A DNA stretch of 64,000 bases from an uncultured Bacilli bacterium (GCA_934098745.1 CAKOPG010000001.1:1-64000), one strand, 5' to 3'; counted from the stretch's first letter, positions 1 to 8,141 are shown. Notes: a model not told the origin generated them from the letters alone. Numbers and translations: made by a program.

Positions 1-105
1 TTTTATATTTCTTAAAATATGTCTTAAAGCCTTATGATATAAGGTATTTACATACATACAAAAGGGTCCTTAAGTATTATACTTAGGGATATAATGGAGG
101 TAATT

Positions 106-1887
106 ATGAAGGGTACGAAACGATATTTATTAATTATTTTAAGTATTATTATTATATCAATCGTAGGAACATTGGCATGGCTTACATGGAAGAGTAAAGA
201 AACAGCTTTGGTATTAACGGTAGGAGAGATAGATGGAACAAGAGTTACTTTAAAGCCTTATGTCATTGAAGATATATTAATACCAGAATTAACCTATGAA
301 GGTAAGGAAGTAATTGAGGTTAATATTAAAAATAATGGTAATGAAGATAGTCAAGTAGTCTTATATTATAATATTAGTAAAATAGATAATGAATTAATAA
401 CAGATAGTTTTAAATATACAATTTTAAGAAGTACAGATAATGGTAATAGTTATGCAGAATATAAAGAAGGGAACTTTGTTAATGCAAATATATCTTCAGA
501 TTTTATAATACTTAAGGAAGATATTCTTAAAAATACAGAATATAATTATCAGATATATACATGGTTAGATGGCAGCAATGAAACTAGTTCTAGTATTCAA
601 GGAAAGGCTTTTAAAGCTGAACTTAATGCCAGTATTTATAATAGTCAAGATATAATTGTAGATCTTCCTGATGGAATGATTCCGGTAACGATAGCTGATA
701 ATGGGGAGGTTACTACTATAGCAAAAGATGATGCTTCATGGTATGACTATAATGAAAAGAAGTGGGCGAATGCTGTACTGGTAACGGAAAGTTCAAGAAG
801 TACATATTTAAATACAGATGGAGTAACAATACCGGAAGATAATATCTTGGCATATTATGTCTATATACCAAGATATAAATATAAGATATGGACTGTAGGT
901 ACTAGTGTTGAGGGACAGGAACAAGAGATAGATATCTTATTTGAAGATAGGAATAACAAAGTTAATGGTACTAAGGTAGGGGAGTATTTAACGCATCCGG
1001 CATTCACTTTTGGTGATACAGAATTAAATGGTATTTGGGTAGGTAAATTTGAAACAACGGGAGATGGTACTACTCCGACGATAAAACCTAATATGGCATC
1101 ACTAACTAATCAAAATGTATCAACAGCTTTTATTACTAGTTTAAAATTTGCCGGCGGAGCTTTGGATAATGGGGTTACAACGTTCTCTGGAAGTGATACA
1201 TATGGATTAACTACAAGTACGAATTCTCATATGGTGAAGAATAATGAATGGGGAGCGGTAGCCTATCTCTCTCATTCCAGATACGGTATAAATGATGAAG
1301 TAAGAATAAATAATTACTGGTATAGGTTTATAAACTATAAAACACTTACGGGGTGTGGAGCCAGTAGTGCTAATGCTAGTCAAGATGTAACATGTGGAAT
1401 AACTTATGGGAAGTCTTCATTATATCCCCAAAGTACTACCGGTAATATATCAGGAATATTTGATATGTCGGGAGGAGCAGGTGAAAAAGTAATGGGGGTA
1501 TTTGCTAATTCCGATGGTATTTTATTTAGTGGAAATTCCACTTCCTCTAATTCTGGTTTTAATGGCTTACTTGGAGCTGATGGTACCGCTAAAACCGATG
1601 GTATAGCGGTACCAGAAAGTAAATACTATGAAGTGTATAAAGCGAGTAGTGGTACAACAATAAGTCCATTAACGGCATGTAGTGGAGAATATTGTTATGG
1701 GCAAAGTTTATCTGAAACGAGTGGCTGGTATGGAGATTACGCGAATTTTGTTTCTGCCACGAACCCGTGGCTCGGTCGCGGTGGTAACTATGCCAATAAT
1801 GTCGGCGCCGGCGTCTTCGAATCCGGCAATGGTACCGGCGCTGGGTTCGTGCACAGTAGCTTTCGTGCGGTTTTAACAGTACAATAA
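106..1887 (+). CDS. Membrane-anchored C-type-lectin/FGE-fold protein, probable DGR target
   Basis: The protein is 593 aa, starting at the ATG at 106, because GGAGG (96-100) lies 5 bases upstream and overlaps the earlier in-frame ATG at 94. Residues 7-27 form one membrane segment and the rest is extracellular. The last ~48 residues (nt 1741-1884) read as the end of a C-type-lectin/formylglycine-enzyme fold: PWLGRGGNY, AGVF, and a terminal SSFRAVL. That layout is typical of proteins diversified by diversity-generating retroelements. Nt 1741-1870 are about 59% GC by my count in a genome that is otherwise strongly AT-rich, so this end has a different history from the rest of the gene. No reverse transcriptase or template repeat is visible in the window. 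The function is likely ligand binding at the surface. Fold assignment is good; DGR assignment is inference. Confidence 0.75.
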   Translation: MKGTKRYLLIILSIIIISIVGTLAWLTWKSKETALVLTVGEIDGTRVTLKPYVIEDILIPELTYEGKEVIEVNIKNNGNEDSQVVLYYNISKIDNELITDSFKYTILRSTDNGNSYAEYKEGNFVNANISSDFIILKEDILKNTEYNYQIYTWLDGSNETSSSIQGKAFKAELNASIYNSQDIIVDLPDGMIPVTIADNGEVTTIAKDDASWYDYNEKKWANAVLVTESSRSTYLNTDGVTIPEDNILAYYVYIPRYKYKIWTVGTSVEGQEQEIDILFEDRNNKVNGTKVGEYLTHPAFTFGDTELNGIWVGKFETTGDGTTPTIKPNMASLTNQNVSTAFITSLKFAGGALDNGVTTFSGSDTYGLTTSTNSHMVKNNEWGAVAYLSHSRYGINDEVRINNYWYRFINYKTLTGCGASSANASQDVTCGITYGKSSLYPQSTTGNISGIFDMSGGAGEKVMGVFANSDGILFSGNSTSSNSGFNGLLGADGTAKTDGIAVPESKYYEVYKASSGTTISPLTACSGEYCYGQSLSETSGWYGDYANFVSATNPWLGRGGNYANNVGAGVFESGNGTGAGFVHSSFRAVLTVQ

Positions 1888-1895
1888 CAATATCT

Positions 1896-1918
1896 TACGT
1901 TAGTCCCGTAAGGGATAA
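1896..1918. repeat. Dispersed hairpin motif, copy 1
   Basis: TACGTTAGTCCCGTAAGGGA followed by TAA. TCCC (1904-1907) pairs with GGGA (1912-1915) around a GTAA loop, and flanking TTA/TAA can extend the stem past a bulged G. Near-identical copies lie at 34951 and 55195, all in intergenic DNA. Confidence 0.65.
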
Positions 1919-1923
1919 TAACA

Positions 1924-1949
1924 AAGTCATAAATATTATGGCTTTTTAT
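1924..1949 (+). terminator. Rho-independent terminator
   Basis: AAGTCAT (1924-1930) pairs with ATGGCTT (1938-1944), with one G-T pair, and is followed by a T run. It ends the transcript of the surface protein gene at 106. Confidence 0.65.
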
Positions 1950-2006
1950 TGTAAAGATATATAACAGAAATTTAATATCTGTAAAGATGATATTACAAAA
2001 ATTTAC

Positions 2007-2018
2007 AAACAAATGTTC
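2007..2018. promoter_or_regulatory. Candidate LexA/DinR (SOS) box of recA
   Basis: AAACAAATGTTC matches the Gram-positive SOS half-sites GAAC-N4-GTTC at 7 of 8 positions. It lies 10 bases upstream of the recA -35 box, a sensible place for a repressor. Confidence 0.4.
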
Positions 2019-2028
2019 AATAAAAGTA

Positions 2029-2057
2029 TTGACAAATAAAAAAAAGCATTATATAAT
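2029..2057 (+). promoter_or_regulatory. recA promoter
   Basis: Perfect TTGACA (2029-2034), a 17-bp spacer and perfect TATAAT (2052-2057), 29 bases before the recA start codon. Confidence 0.85.
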
Positions 2058-2086
2058 GAGTATGTACTGTAAGTAAGGGAGGAATT

Positions 2087-3121
2087 ATGAGTAAATCAGT
2101 AGAAAAGGATAAAGCCTTAGCGCAAGTTTTGGCTGATATAGAAAAGCAATTTGGAAAAGGGGCTATAATGAAATTGGGGGAACAAAAAAACATTGAAGTA
2201 GATGTTGTTCCTAGTGGGTCAATTTCTTTGGATATTGCTTTAGGTGTTGGGGGATATCCGAAAGGACGTATTATTGAAATTTATGGACCAGAGTCTTCAG
2301 GTAAAACGACTTTTGCTCTTCATGCAATTGCTGAGGTGCAAAAAGAAGGGGGAAGAGCAGCTTTTATAGATGCAGAGCATTCACTTGATCCAGTATATGC
2401 AAGTAATTTAGGAGTTAATATAGATGAACTATTATTAAGTCAACCAGATACGGGAGAACAAGCATTAGAAATTTGTGATGCTTTGGTTAAAAGTGAGGCT
2501 GTTAGTATCATTGTAATAGATTCAGTAGCGGCTTTAGTTCCTCAAGCAGAAATTGATGGTGAGATGGGAGATAGTCATGTTGGTCTTCAGGCCAGGTTAA
2601 TGAGTCAGGCTTTGAGAAAGTTATCTGGTTCTATTAATAAGACAAATACGATAGTAATATTTATTAATCAGTTACGTGAGAAAGTAGGAGTTATGTTTGG
2701 TAATCCAGAGACTACTCCGGGTGGTAAAGCACTAAAATATTATTCTTCGGTTAGACTTGATATAAGAAGAGGAGAACAAATTAAAAATGGAACTGATGTA
2801 GTTGGTAACAAGACAAATATTAAGGTTGTTAAGAATAAGGTAGCGCCACCATTTAGATCAGCTAGTGTTGATATTATGTATGGTGAGGGAGTTTCACAAT
2901 GTGGCGAACTTGTCGATTTAGCAGCTGATGCCAATATTATTGAAAAGAGTGGTGCATGGTATTCATATAAGGGTGAAAAATTGGCTCAAGGTAGAGAAAA
3001 TGTAAAATTATTATTTAAGAATAATGATGATTTTAGAAATGAAATTGATAGTCAGGTTAGAGAATACTATGGAATAAAAAAGAGTAAAAAAGATAAGAAG
3101 GAAACAAAAGAAAAGGAATAA
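2087..3121 (+). CDS. recA: Recombinase RecA
   Basis: RecA forms ATP-dependent filaments on single-stranded DNA, catalyses strand exchange, and stimulates LexA self-cleavage. The protein is 344 aa, normal for the family. Walker A is GPESSGKT at residues 67-74, Walker B is VIIDSVAAL-like near residue 145, and the L2 DNA-binding loop follows with INQLREKVGVMFGNPE. The C terminus ends in a Lys/Glu-rich tail (KKSKKDKKETKEKE) as in other RecA proteins. The start ATG has a GGGAGG site 7 bases upstream. The gene is monocistronic: it has its own consensus promoter, a possible SOS box and a terminator directly after the stop. Confidence 0.98.
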   Translation: MSKSVEKDKALAQVLADIEKQFGKGAIMKLGEQKNIEVDVVPSGSISLDIALGVGGYPKGRIIEIYGPESSGKTTFALHAIAEVQKEGGRAAFIDAEHSLDPVYASNLGVNIDELLLSQPDTGEQALEICDALVKSEAVSIIVIDSVAALVPQAEIDGEMGDSHVGLQARLMSQALRKLSGSINKTNTIVIFINQLREKVGVMFGNPETTPGGKALKYYSSVRLDIRRGEQIKNGTDVVGNKTNIKVVKNKVAPPFRSASVDIMYGEGVSQCGELVDLAADANIIEKSGAWYSYKGEKLAQGRENVKLLFKNNDDFRNEIDSQVREYYGIKKSKKDKKETKEKE

Positions 3122-3122
3122 G

Positions 3123-3154
3123 AAAAAATATCAAATTAATTGATATTTTTTTTT
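3123..3154 (+). terminator. recA terminator
   Basis: AAAAATATCA pairs with TGATATTTTT around a short AT loop and continues into a long T tract, two bases after the recA stop. Confidence 0.8.
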
Positions 3155-3164
3155 GAATAAAAAA

Positions 3165-3237
3165 AGACATGTAATGTGGCGTTTAGTAATGTATTTGGTT
3201 TGCGGCGGTAAATACATTACTGTGGTATTACATGTCT
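3165..3237. repeat. 73-nt long hairpin between convergent genes
   Basis: Two perfect stems are nested. AGACATGTAAT (3165-3175) pairs with ATTACATGTCT (3227-3237). AGTAATGTATTT (3185-3196) pairs with AAATACATTACT (3210-3221). The unpaired parts are G-rich: GTGGCGTTT and GTGGT in the internal loop, and a GCGG-containing apical loop. It sits between recA and the minus-strand glycosidase gene. The recA terminator already exists upstream, so this element needs another explanation: a terminator for the minus gene, a small structured RNA, or a mobile hairpin element. Confidence 0.7.
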
Positions 3238-3286
3238 ATATACATTTTATAATAATTTGATTAATTATGCAAGTGTTTTTTTAAAA

Positions 3287-4324
3287 TTAATTTAATAATC
3301 CAAAACCGGTAACAACGTAACGGCCACCTTGTCTTTTAGCTACAGATGGAGGATTATTATATAATTTACCGTTGATTGATAATGATGTTGAATGACCACC
3401 ATCAAGGTTAGCGGCATTATAAGCACCATATTTCATTAATACGTCAACAACGTCTTGAAGTGAGGCACCATCGATATAGTTTTCACCATCGATTACTAGG
3501 AATAATACAACACCATCTTTTCTTTGGCCGATAGCAACACGTGGTGATTTGCCCCAAGGATCTCCGACTATTTCAATTGGTTTACCATTAACAATTAGGA
3601 ATGGGCCAAATTCAATACCATCAGTCATACCAGCTTCAAGGGCAGCTGTACCTGTAGAATCAGCTAATAGCAATAATTTTCCTTCTTTATTAAAACCAAT
3701 TAAGTTTCCTGTAGTGGTATCCCATCCAGATGATGGCCAAACAATTTCTCCATCGTCGATAACATATCCAAGGGGAATGTCTGAACCTCTTCCGGTATCA
3801 TCTTGAAAGCCACCACCATTGATACATACGCTGGCATTATAACGATTACACATGTAGGTTACTTGTTCACCATAACGACCAATATTAAAGTTTTTAGCTC
3901 TTATTAGGGATACTTTTTCAGGTTTATAGATAGCTATTAAATAGCCTTTAGAGATTCCTACCTTTAATTCAATTATTTTGTAATCATCATTACCTGGGGT
4001 ACGAGTTAATATTTCTTTATCATATTCATTTTTATAACTAGATTTAGGTGAAGTATCAATAATGATATCATCTAAAACAACATCTTCTTTAATTTCTATA
4101 AAATAGTTACTATTCATTATTTTTTCAATAGTTTTTTCACTATAGAAGATATTAGCAAAGTATCTGTGATCTTTGGTTTTCATAGCGGTATTTACGTAGA
4201 AGTTTCTAACACCGTCCCAAGGACCATACATCATTATAAAGCCTCCGATAGCAAGAATATCAAGAATTATACAGATGATTGTTAGAGGCTTAATTTTTTT
4301 CGTTTTTTTTACTTTCTTTGTCAT
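3287..4324 (-). CDS. Phosphodiester glycosidase-family (NAGPA-like) membrane-anchored protein
   Basis: The protein is 345 aa from the ATG at 4324, chosen for a GGAG site 7 bases upstream; the longer frame from 4354 would overlap the previous gene. A Lys-rich cytoplasmic tip and one membrane segment (about residues 14-34) place the body outside the cell. The second half has the hallmarks of the phosphodiester glycosidase (NAGPA/DUF2233) fold: CINGGGFQ, the central GPFLIVNG, PRVAIGQ, and NLDGGHSTSL near the end. Members remove sugars from phosphodiester linkages or act on cell-wall polymers; the substrate here is unknown. It follows the upstream surface gene (4329-5642) with 4 bases between stop and start, so they form an operon. 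Confidence 0.8.
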   Translation of the reverse strand: MTKKVKKTKKIKPLTIICIILDILAIGGFIMMYGPWDGVRNFYVNTAMKTKDHRYFANIFYSEKTIEKIMNSNYFIEIKEDVVLDDIIIDTSPKSSYKNEYDKEILTRTPGNDDYKIIELKVGISKGYLIAIYKPEKVSLIRAKNFNIGRYGEQVTYMCNRYNASVCINGGGFQDDTGRGSDIPLGYVIDDGEIVWPSSGWDTTTGNLIGFNKEGKLLLLADSTGTAALEAGMTDGIEFGPFLIVNGKPIEIVGDPWGKSPRVAIGQRKDGVVLFLVIDGENYIDGASLQDVVDVLMKYGAYNAANLDGGHSTSLSINGKLYNNPPSVAKRQGGRYVVTGFGLLN

Positions 4325-4328
4325 AATA

Positions 4329-5642
4329 CTACTCCATTTCGTAAGGACTATCAATAGTTCCGTTACCTTTTTTTAATACATCTTTATCTATACTTATTGT
4401 AGGTACAACAGATAATGTACTAGATATTTGTTTAGTATATAATTTTTTATCTTTTTGAATGGTATAAACAGTTTTACCTTTATTTTGAGTACCTGTCATT
4501 GTAAAATAATTAGTTAAATCACTATTTAAGAAGATATTGCCAATACTCATAAGAGCTACTTTACTATTTATTTCATCTTTTAGGGCAGAGACATAATTAT
4601 AATCATTATTATATGTTCCATTAGACCAATTAGTTTCTTTAATGATATCTTTATATGATAGTGAAGATAAGTAAGTATGATTTAGGTAATAAGCTATAGA
4701 ACCTTGGCTATAATCATCATAATATGAAGAATTAGATGAATATTTATATGTTAGGTTATTATCATTAACTTTTAGGTAATCATTTAACATTAATTTAATT
4801 TCATTGTCATTAACTTGATAAATACGCCAAATGTCATTAGCTAATTTGACATAACTACCAAATAGGCTAGTTTCTTTTTCGATAGTATAGGGATTATTAC
4901 TACTACCATCACCACTTACGTAGTCGATGTTAGCTTTAATATTAATAACTGGGCGAATACCAATTATATCAGATTTTCCAGTAACACTAGCATTTCCATC
5001 ATCTTTAACATACCAAGCTAGATTATCTTTATTGGAACTAACTAGATAGTAGTATTCTTCATTTGAAAGATAGCTATCTTTACTACCTATATTTAAGTAA
5101 TCAGTAACAGATAATAGTGTTAAATAATTATCGTTATTACTATTTTTACAAGGGTTATTAGTTAATTCATCTACCGTATCTAGACAAGTAGTTACTTTAT
5201 CTAGATAAGTTTCTTTGTTGTTTAGAACTTTTTCAAGAATACCAGATGATTCATCATTCGTAGTATTTAACCATTTATAAATATATGATTCTTGATAGTT
5301 TAGATTGTTTCCATAGGCTAGAGAAGTAAGAGAATTATTAGCAATAGCTGTAATGGTATTATCATCATTTACTTTGATGATACGCCATAAGATATTAGAA
5401 TACATTAAATAATTAGATTCATCTTTACCTGTAAAATAGTTTTGACCATTAACAGATTTAAAATTATCATTATTTTGATTATTTTCTTTAATTACTTTAA
5501 TAAGAGAATTTTTTTCTTCAATTTCGACTTTTTTGTTTTTTAGATAAAATTTAGCAAATCTTGTACCATAGAAGATACAACAGGAAAAGATAAATAAAAG
5601 ACTAATAAAACAGAAAATTTTTTGAATATTTATTTTTTTCAT
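4329..5642 (-). CDS. Surface protein with two tandem related extracellular domains
   Basis: The protein is 437 aa. Residues 8-30 form an N-terminal membrane segment and the rest is extracellular. Two halves repeat the same scheme: an opening of the type YSNILWRIIKVND (about residue 80) and ANDIWRIYQVND (about 265), a Tyr/Asn-rich middle, then RPVINI or VPTISI followed by SSNNPYTIE or TIDSPYEME. This indicates an internal duplication. The domain type occurs in uncharacterised surface proteins of low-GC gut Firmicutes (DUF6273-like), and I know no function for it. Two Cys residues (CLDTV...NPCKN) could form a disulfide. It is the first gene of a two-gene minus-strand unit with the phosphodiester glycosidase-like protein. 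Confidence 0.7.
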   Translation of the reverse strand: MKKINIQKIFCFISLLFIFSCCIFYGTRFAKFYLKNKKVEIEEKNSLIKVIKENNQNNDNFKSVNGQNYFTGKDESNYLMYSNILWRIIKVNDDNTITAIANNSLTSLAYGNNLNYQESYIYKWLNTTNDESSGILEKVLNNKETYLDKVTTCLDTVDELTNNPCKNSNNDNYLTLLSVTDYLNIGSKDSYLSNEEYYYLVSSNKDNLAWYVKDDGNASVTGKSDIIGIRPVINIKANIDYVSGDGSSNNPYTIEKETSLFGSYVKLANDIWRIYQVNDNEIKLMLNDYLKVNDNNLTYKYSSNSSYYDDYSQGSIAYYLNHTYLSSLSYKDIIKETNWSNGTYNNDYNYVSALKDEINSKVALMSIGNIFLNSDLTNYFTMTGTQNKGKTVYTIQKDKKLYTKQISSTLSVVPTISIDKDVLKKGNGTIDSPYEME

Positions 5643-5747
5643 TATATACCACCTTTACTTTTTTCATTATATCAAAATTAACAATTTTAGACAATTAATA
5701 TTGTTATAATTTTAAATTTATAGTATAATTTACTAGAGGTGTGTAAA

Positions 5748-6068
5748 ATGCAATTACAAATATATCAATATATAATTATTACAGTAATTTTATTAATAGT
5801 ATATTTTGCCATAAGAAAGAGTAATAAGAAGGATTTAAAATTAGAATTTAATAAGTTAGTAGAATGTTTAGGTGGAAAAGACAATATTGTAGAAACTGAG
5901 ATGGAAATGTCTAGGTTTAAGGTAACTTTAAAAGATATATCAAAGGCTAATAAAGAGGGGATTATTAAGTTAGGAGCTCAAGGTGTGGTAGAGATAGATG
6001 ATCAATTAAAGATTATTTTTGGAGCTGAAGCTAAACAATTAAGAAAATTTATTAATGAGCTTAAGTAG
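5748..6068 (+). CDS. Membrane-anchored EIIB-Glc-like domain protein without the phosphocysteine
   Basis: The protein is about 106 aa. The start is the ATG at 5748 because AGAGGTG lies 6 bases upstream; the GTG at 5739 overlaps that site. One membrane segment (residues 5-22) precedes a domain that aligns well with the PTS glucose-type EIIB fold: LVECLGGKDNI, SRFKVTLKD, KLGAQGVVEI, IIFGAEAKQLR. In active EIIB the motif is (D/S)AC-xTRLR, where the Cys carries the phosphoryl group. Here the equivalent stretch reads EMEMSRFKV, with Glu in place of Cys, so sugar phosphotransfer is not possible. It may be a regulatory or structural relic. It has its own terminator and lies upstream of the histidine kinase gene. 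Confidence 0.75.
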   Translation: MQLQIYQYIIITVILLIVYFAIRKSNKKDLKLEFNKLVECLGGKDNIVETEMEMSRFKVTLKDISKANKEGIIKLGAQGVVEIDDQLKIIFGAEAKQLRKFINELK

Positions 6069-6096
6069 GTTATTTTTAGTATATAACCTTTTTTTT
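6067..6096 (+). terminator. Rho-independent terminator
   Basis: AGGTTAT (6067-6073) pairs with ATAACCT (6083-6089), followed by eight T. It begins within the stop codon region of the EIIB-like gene. Confidence 0.85.
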
Positions 6097-6140
6097 CGAC
6101 AAAAAATTGACAATATGACATAATTCGACAAAATTCGACA
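6095..6140. promoter_or_regulatory. Three direct TTCGACA repeats before the histidine kinase gene
   Basis: TTCGACA occurs at 6095, 6124 and 6134, with a related ATTGACA at 6106. TATAAT follows at 6152-6157. CG dinucleotides are rare here, so three copies within 46 bases look like a protein-binding array or a reiterated -35 region. Confidence 0.4.
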
Positions 6141-6173
6141 GAGTAATATTTTATAATATACTTGGTGATATAA

Positions 6174-7388
6174 ATGGATATGATTATTTGTTTGGTTATG
6201 ATTATATTTCCAATACTTATGTATTTGGTATTTAGTTGTTATAATACGGTAAATAATAAAAAGATTATGAGAATGATATTTATTATGACAATGATTACTT
6301 CTTTATATTTAGGACTTTGTTTTAATAATTATACGGGTAATATTAATTTACTTTTATTGCTTTGTAATATTCCAATACTTATTTGTTATTTTAAAAAAGA
6401 AGCTTTATTGGGAGCTTTATTATCGATTATTTTAGTTATATTTAGTTATGTAAAATATGATATGAATATTTATGTTATGAGTTTAAAATATTTAATGTAT
6501 TTAGGAACATATTTATTTTTATGGAAGAGAAAAGATTTTAAGTATTTATTTTTTAAAGTTATTGCTATTATTCAAGGATTTTTCTTATCTTTTGAATATT
6601 TTATGAAAGATTATCAAGGAATAGAGAAATTTATTTATTTAGTGGTATGGACTCTTATAATTTATTCGATAGTATTCTTCTGTCTATATTTATTTAAGTT
6701 AGCTACGAATATAGCTGAAATATATTCAATGGTTAATAGGGTAATGGAAGAAAATAAACTTAAAAATTCTTTATTTAAGTTAACTCATGAAATTAAGAAT
6801 CCTTTAGCGGTATGTAAAGGATATATAGATATGATTAATTTTAATAATATAGAAAAGTCTAAGAAATATGTGGGAATTATTAAATCTGAAATAGATCGTA
6901 GTTTAAATGTAATGAACGATTTTATGCAGTATAGTAAAGTTAAGATAAATAAAGAAATATTTGATATGAATATTATGTTAGAAGAGTTATGTGATTCTTT
7001 TTCATTACTTTTAAATGATAAAAAGATAAAATTAATTTATGAAAATGAATATGATGAAATATATTTGTGGGGAGATTATGAGAGGTTAAAACAAGTTTTT
7101 ATAAATATAATTAAAAATAGTGTTGAAGCTATTACAAATGATGGTATAATTAAAATGGGTGTTAAAATTATTAATAAACAGGTAGTTATAACCATTAGTG
7201 ATAATGGAAGTGGTATGGATAAAGAAGAACTGAATAATGTTAAAGAGATGTTTTTTACTACGAAGAAAAATGGTACAGGGCTGGGAGTAAGTTTATCTAA
7301 TGAGATAGTTTTAGCACATAATGGAAAGATGGAATATGATTCGGTTAAAAATGAGGGAACCAATGTAGTTATAAGTATTCCTATATAG
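6174..7388 (+). CDS. Membrane sensor histidine kinase
   Basis: The protein is 404 aa. Residues 1-185 contain about six hydrophobic segments and no large extracellular loop, so it probably senses something within the membrane. The catalytic half is complete: H-box LTHEIKNPLAV with the phospho-accepting His205, N-box IIKNSVEAI (Asn315), G1-box DNGSGM, a conserved MFFTTKKNGTGLG F/G2 segment, and a C-terminal GTNVVISIPI. The layout resembles KinB/LytS-like kinases of Firmicutes. No response regulator gene is adjacent; the next genes are NUDIX and Smr proteins 12 bases downstream. The partner is therefore unknown. TTCGACA repeats upstream may be its regulatory region. Confidence 0.9.
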   Translation: MDMIICLVMIIFPILMYLVFSCYNTVNNKKIMRMIFIMTMITSLYLGLCFNNYTGNINLLLLLCNIPILICYFKKEALLGALLSIILVIFSYVKYDMNIYVMSLKYLMYLGTYLFLWKRKDFKYLFFKVIAIIQGFFLSFEYFMKDYQGIEKFIYLVVWTLIIYSIVFFCLYLFKLATNIAEIYSMVNRVMEENKLKNSLFKLTHEIKNPLAVCKGYIDMINFNNIEKSKKYVGIIKSEIDRSLNVMNDFMQYSKVKINKEIFDMNIMLEELCDSFSLLLNDKKIKLIYENEYDEIYLWGDYERLKQVFINIIKNSVEAITNDGIIKMGVKIINKQVVITISDNGSGMDKEELNNVKEMFFTTKKNGTGLGVSLSNEIVLAHNGKMEYDSVKNEGTNVVISIPI

Positions 7389-7400
7389 GAGGTAAGTAGG

Positions 7401-7802
7401 ATGGAAGTTACATCAAGAGCAATTATTTTTTCAGAAAAAGGGTTAATGGTATTTTATAGAGAAAAGGTAAGAAATGGGAAGAGGATATGTTATTATGCAA
7501 TACCTGGAGGACATGTAGAAGAGGGGGAAACTTTAGAAGAAACTTGTATTAGGGAATTAAAAGAAGAACTTAATATAGAGATAGAAATTGTTAAATATTT
7601 AGGGAAGAAAGTAATTGATAAGAGAGAAGAACATTATTTTTATTGCAAAAAGATATCTGGAGAACCTATTTTATCAGGTGAAGAATTAGAAAGAAATAAT
7701 CCAGATAATTATTATGAATTTAGATATTTACCAATTAGTGAGTTAGATAATTCAAAGATAGTAGCTCTTGAGATGATTAGGAAGGCTCTAGCAAGTGAAT
7801 GA
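7401..7802 (+). CDS. NUDIX hydrolase
   Basis: The protein is 133 aa, a usual size for a single-domain NUDIX enzyme. The Nudix box starts at Gly37: GHVEEGETLEE, then RELKEEL, giving the G-x5-E-x7-REU-xEE pattern; the box glycine near its end is Asn58. These enzymes hydrolyse nucleoside diphosphates linked to another group, with Mg2+ bound by the REUxEE glutamates. The substrate cannot be told from the sequence. AGGAGG precedes the ATG. The gene follows the histidine kinase by 12 bases and overlaps the Smr gene by 8 bases, so the three are probably cotranscribed. Confidence 0.9.
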   Translation: MEVTSRAIIFSEKGLMVFYREKVRNGKRICYYAIPGGHVEEGETLEETCIRELKEELNIEIEIVKYLGKKVIDKREEHYFYCKKISGEPILSGEELERNNPDNYYEFRYLPISELDNSKIVALEMIRKALASE

Positions 7803-8055
7803 TATATTTATAGAAAGATATCCGAAGATAGATTTACATGGTGATGATAGAGAGAGTGCTAGAGTTAGAGTAAATGATTTTATTTTAGAAAATATTATTT
7901 TGGGTAATGAAATAATTGTTATTATTCATGGTAAGGGAACGGGAATACTAAAGAAAATGGTTCATGAAACGCTTAAGAGTAATAAGAATGTTTTAGAATA
8001 TAAAACAGATAATTTTAATGATGGTTGTACAGTAGTTAGATTAATAATAAAATGA
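7795..8055 (+). CDS. Stand-alone Smr domain protein
   Basis: The protein is 86 aa and consists of one Smr domain, the nuclease-type module found at the C terminus of MutS2. Key motifs are KIDLHG (residues 11-16) and IIHGKGTGILK in the middle, with a final DGCTVVRLI strand. It starts with GTG at 7795, overlapping the NUDIX gene by 8 bases; the only nearby ATG is in another frame and soon stops. Smr domains cut branched or structured DNA or RNA; in Bacilli a MutS2-linked Smr domain acts on collided ribosomes. Whether this short form cuts nucleic acid is unknown. Confidence 0.85.
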   Translation: MNDIFIERYPKIDLHGDDRESARVRVNDFILENIILGNEIIVIIHGKGTGILKKMVHETLKSNKNVLEYKTDNFNDGCTVVRLIIK

Positions 8056-8100
8056 TAATGAAAAGACTTTAAATAGATAATTTTTAAAAGATTTAATAAT

Positions 8101-8141
8101 AAAAAATATCCTTATAGGAAGAGACTCCAAGGATATTTTTT
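8101..8141. terminator. Bidirectional terminator
   Basis: AAAAAATATCCTT (8101-8113) pairs perfectly with AAGGATATTTTTT (8129-8141). It lies between convergent genes, and the 3' end of the minus-strand pseudouridine synthase gene is encoded inside it. Confidence 0.85.

Noticed and set aside
1682..1876. Extra ORFs in two other frames over the GC-rich end of the first gene
   Set aside because: GC-rich sequence has few stop codons, so spurious frames open. The main frame carries the recognisable SSFRAVL ending.
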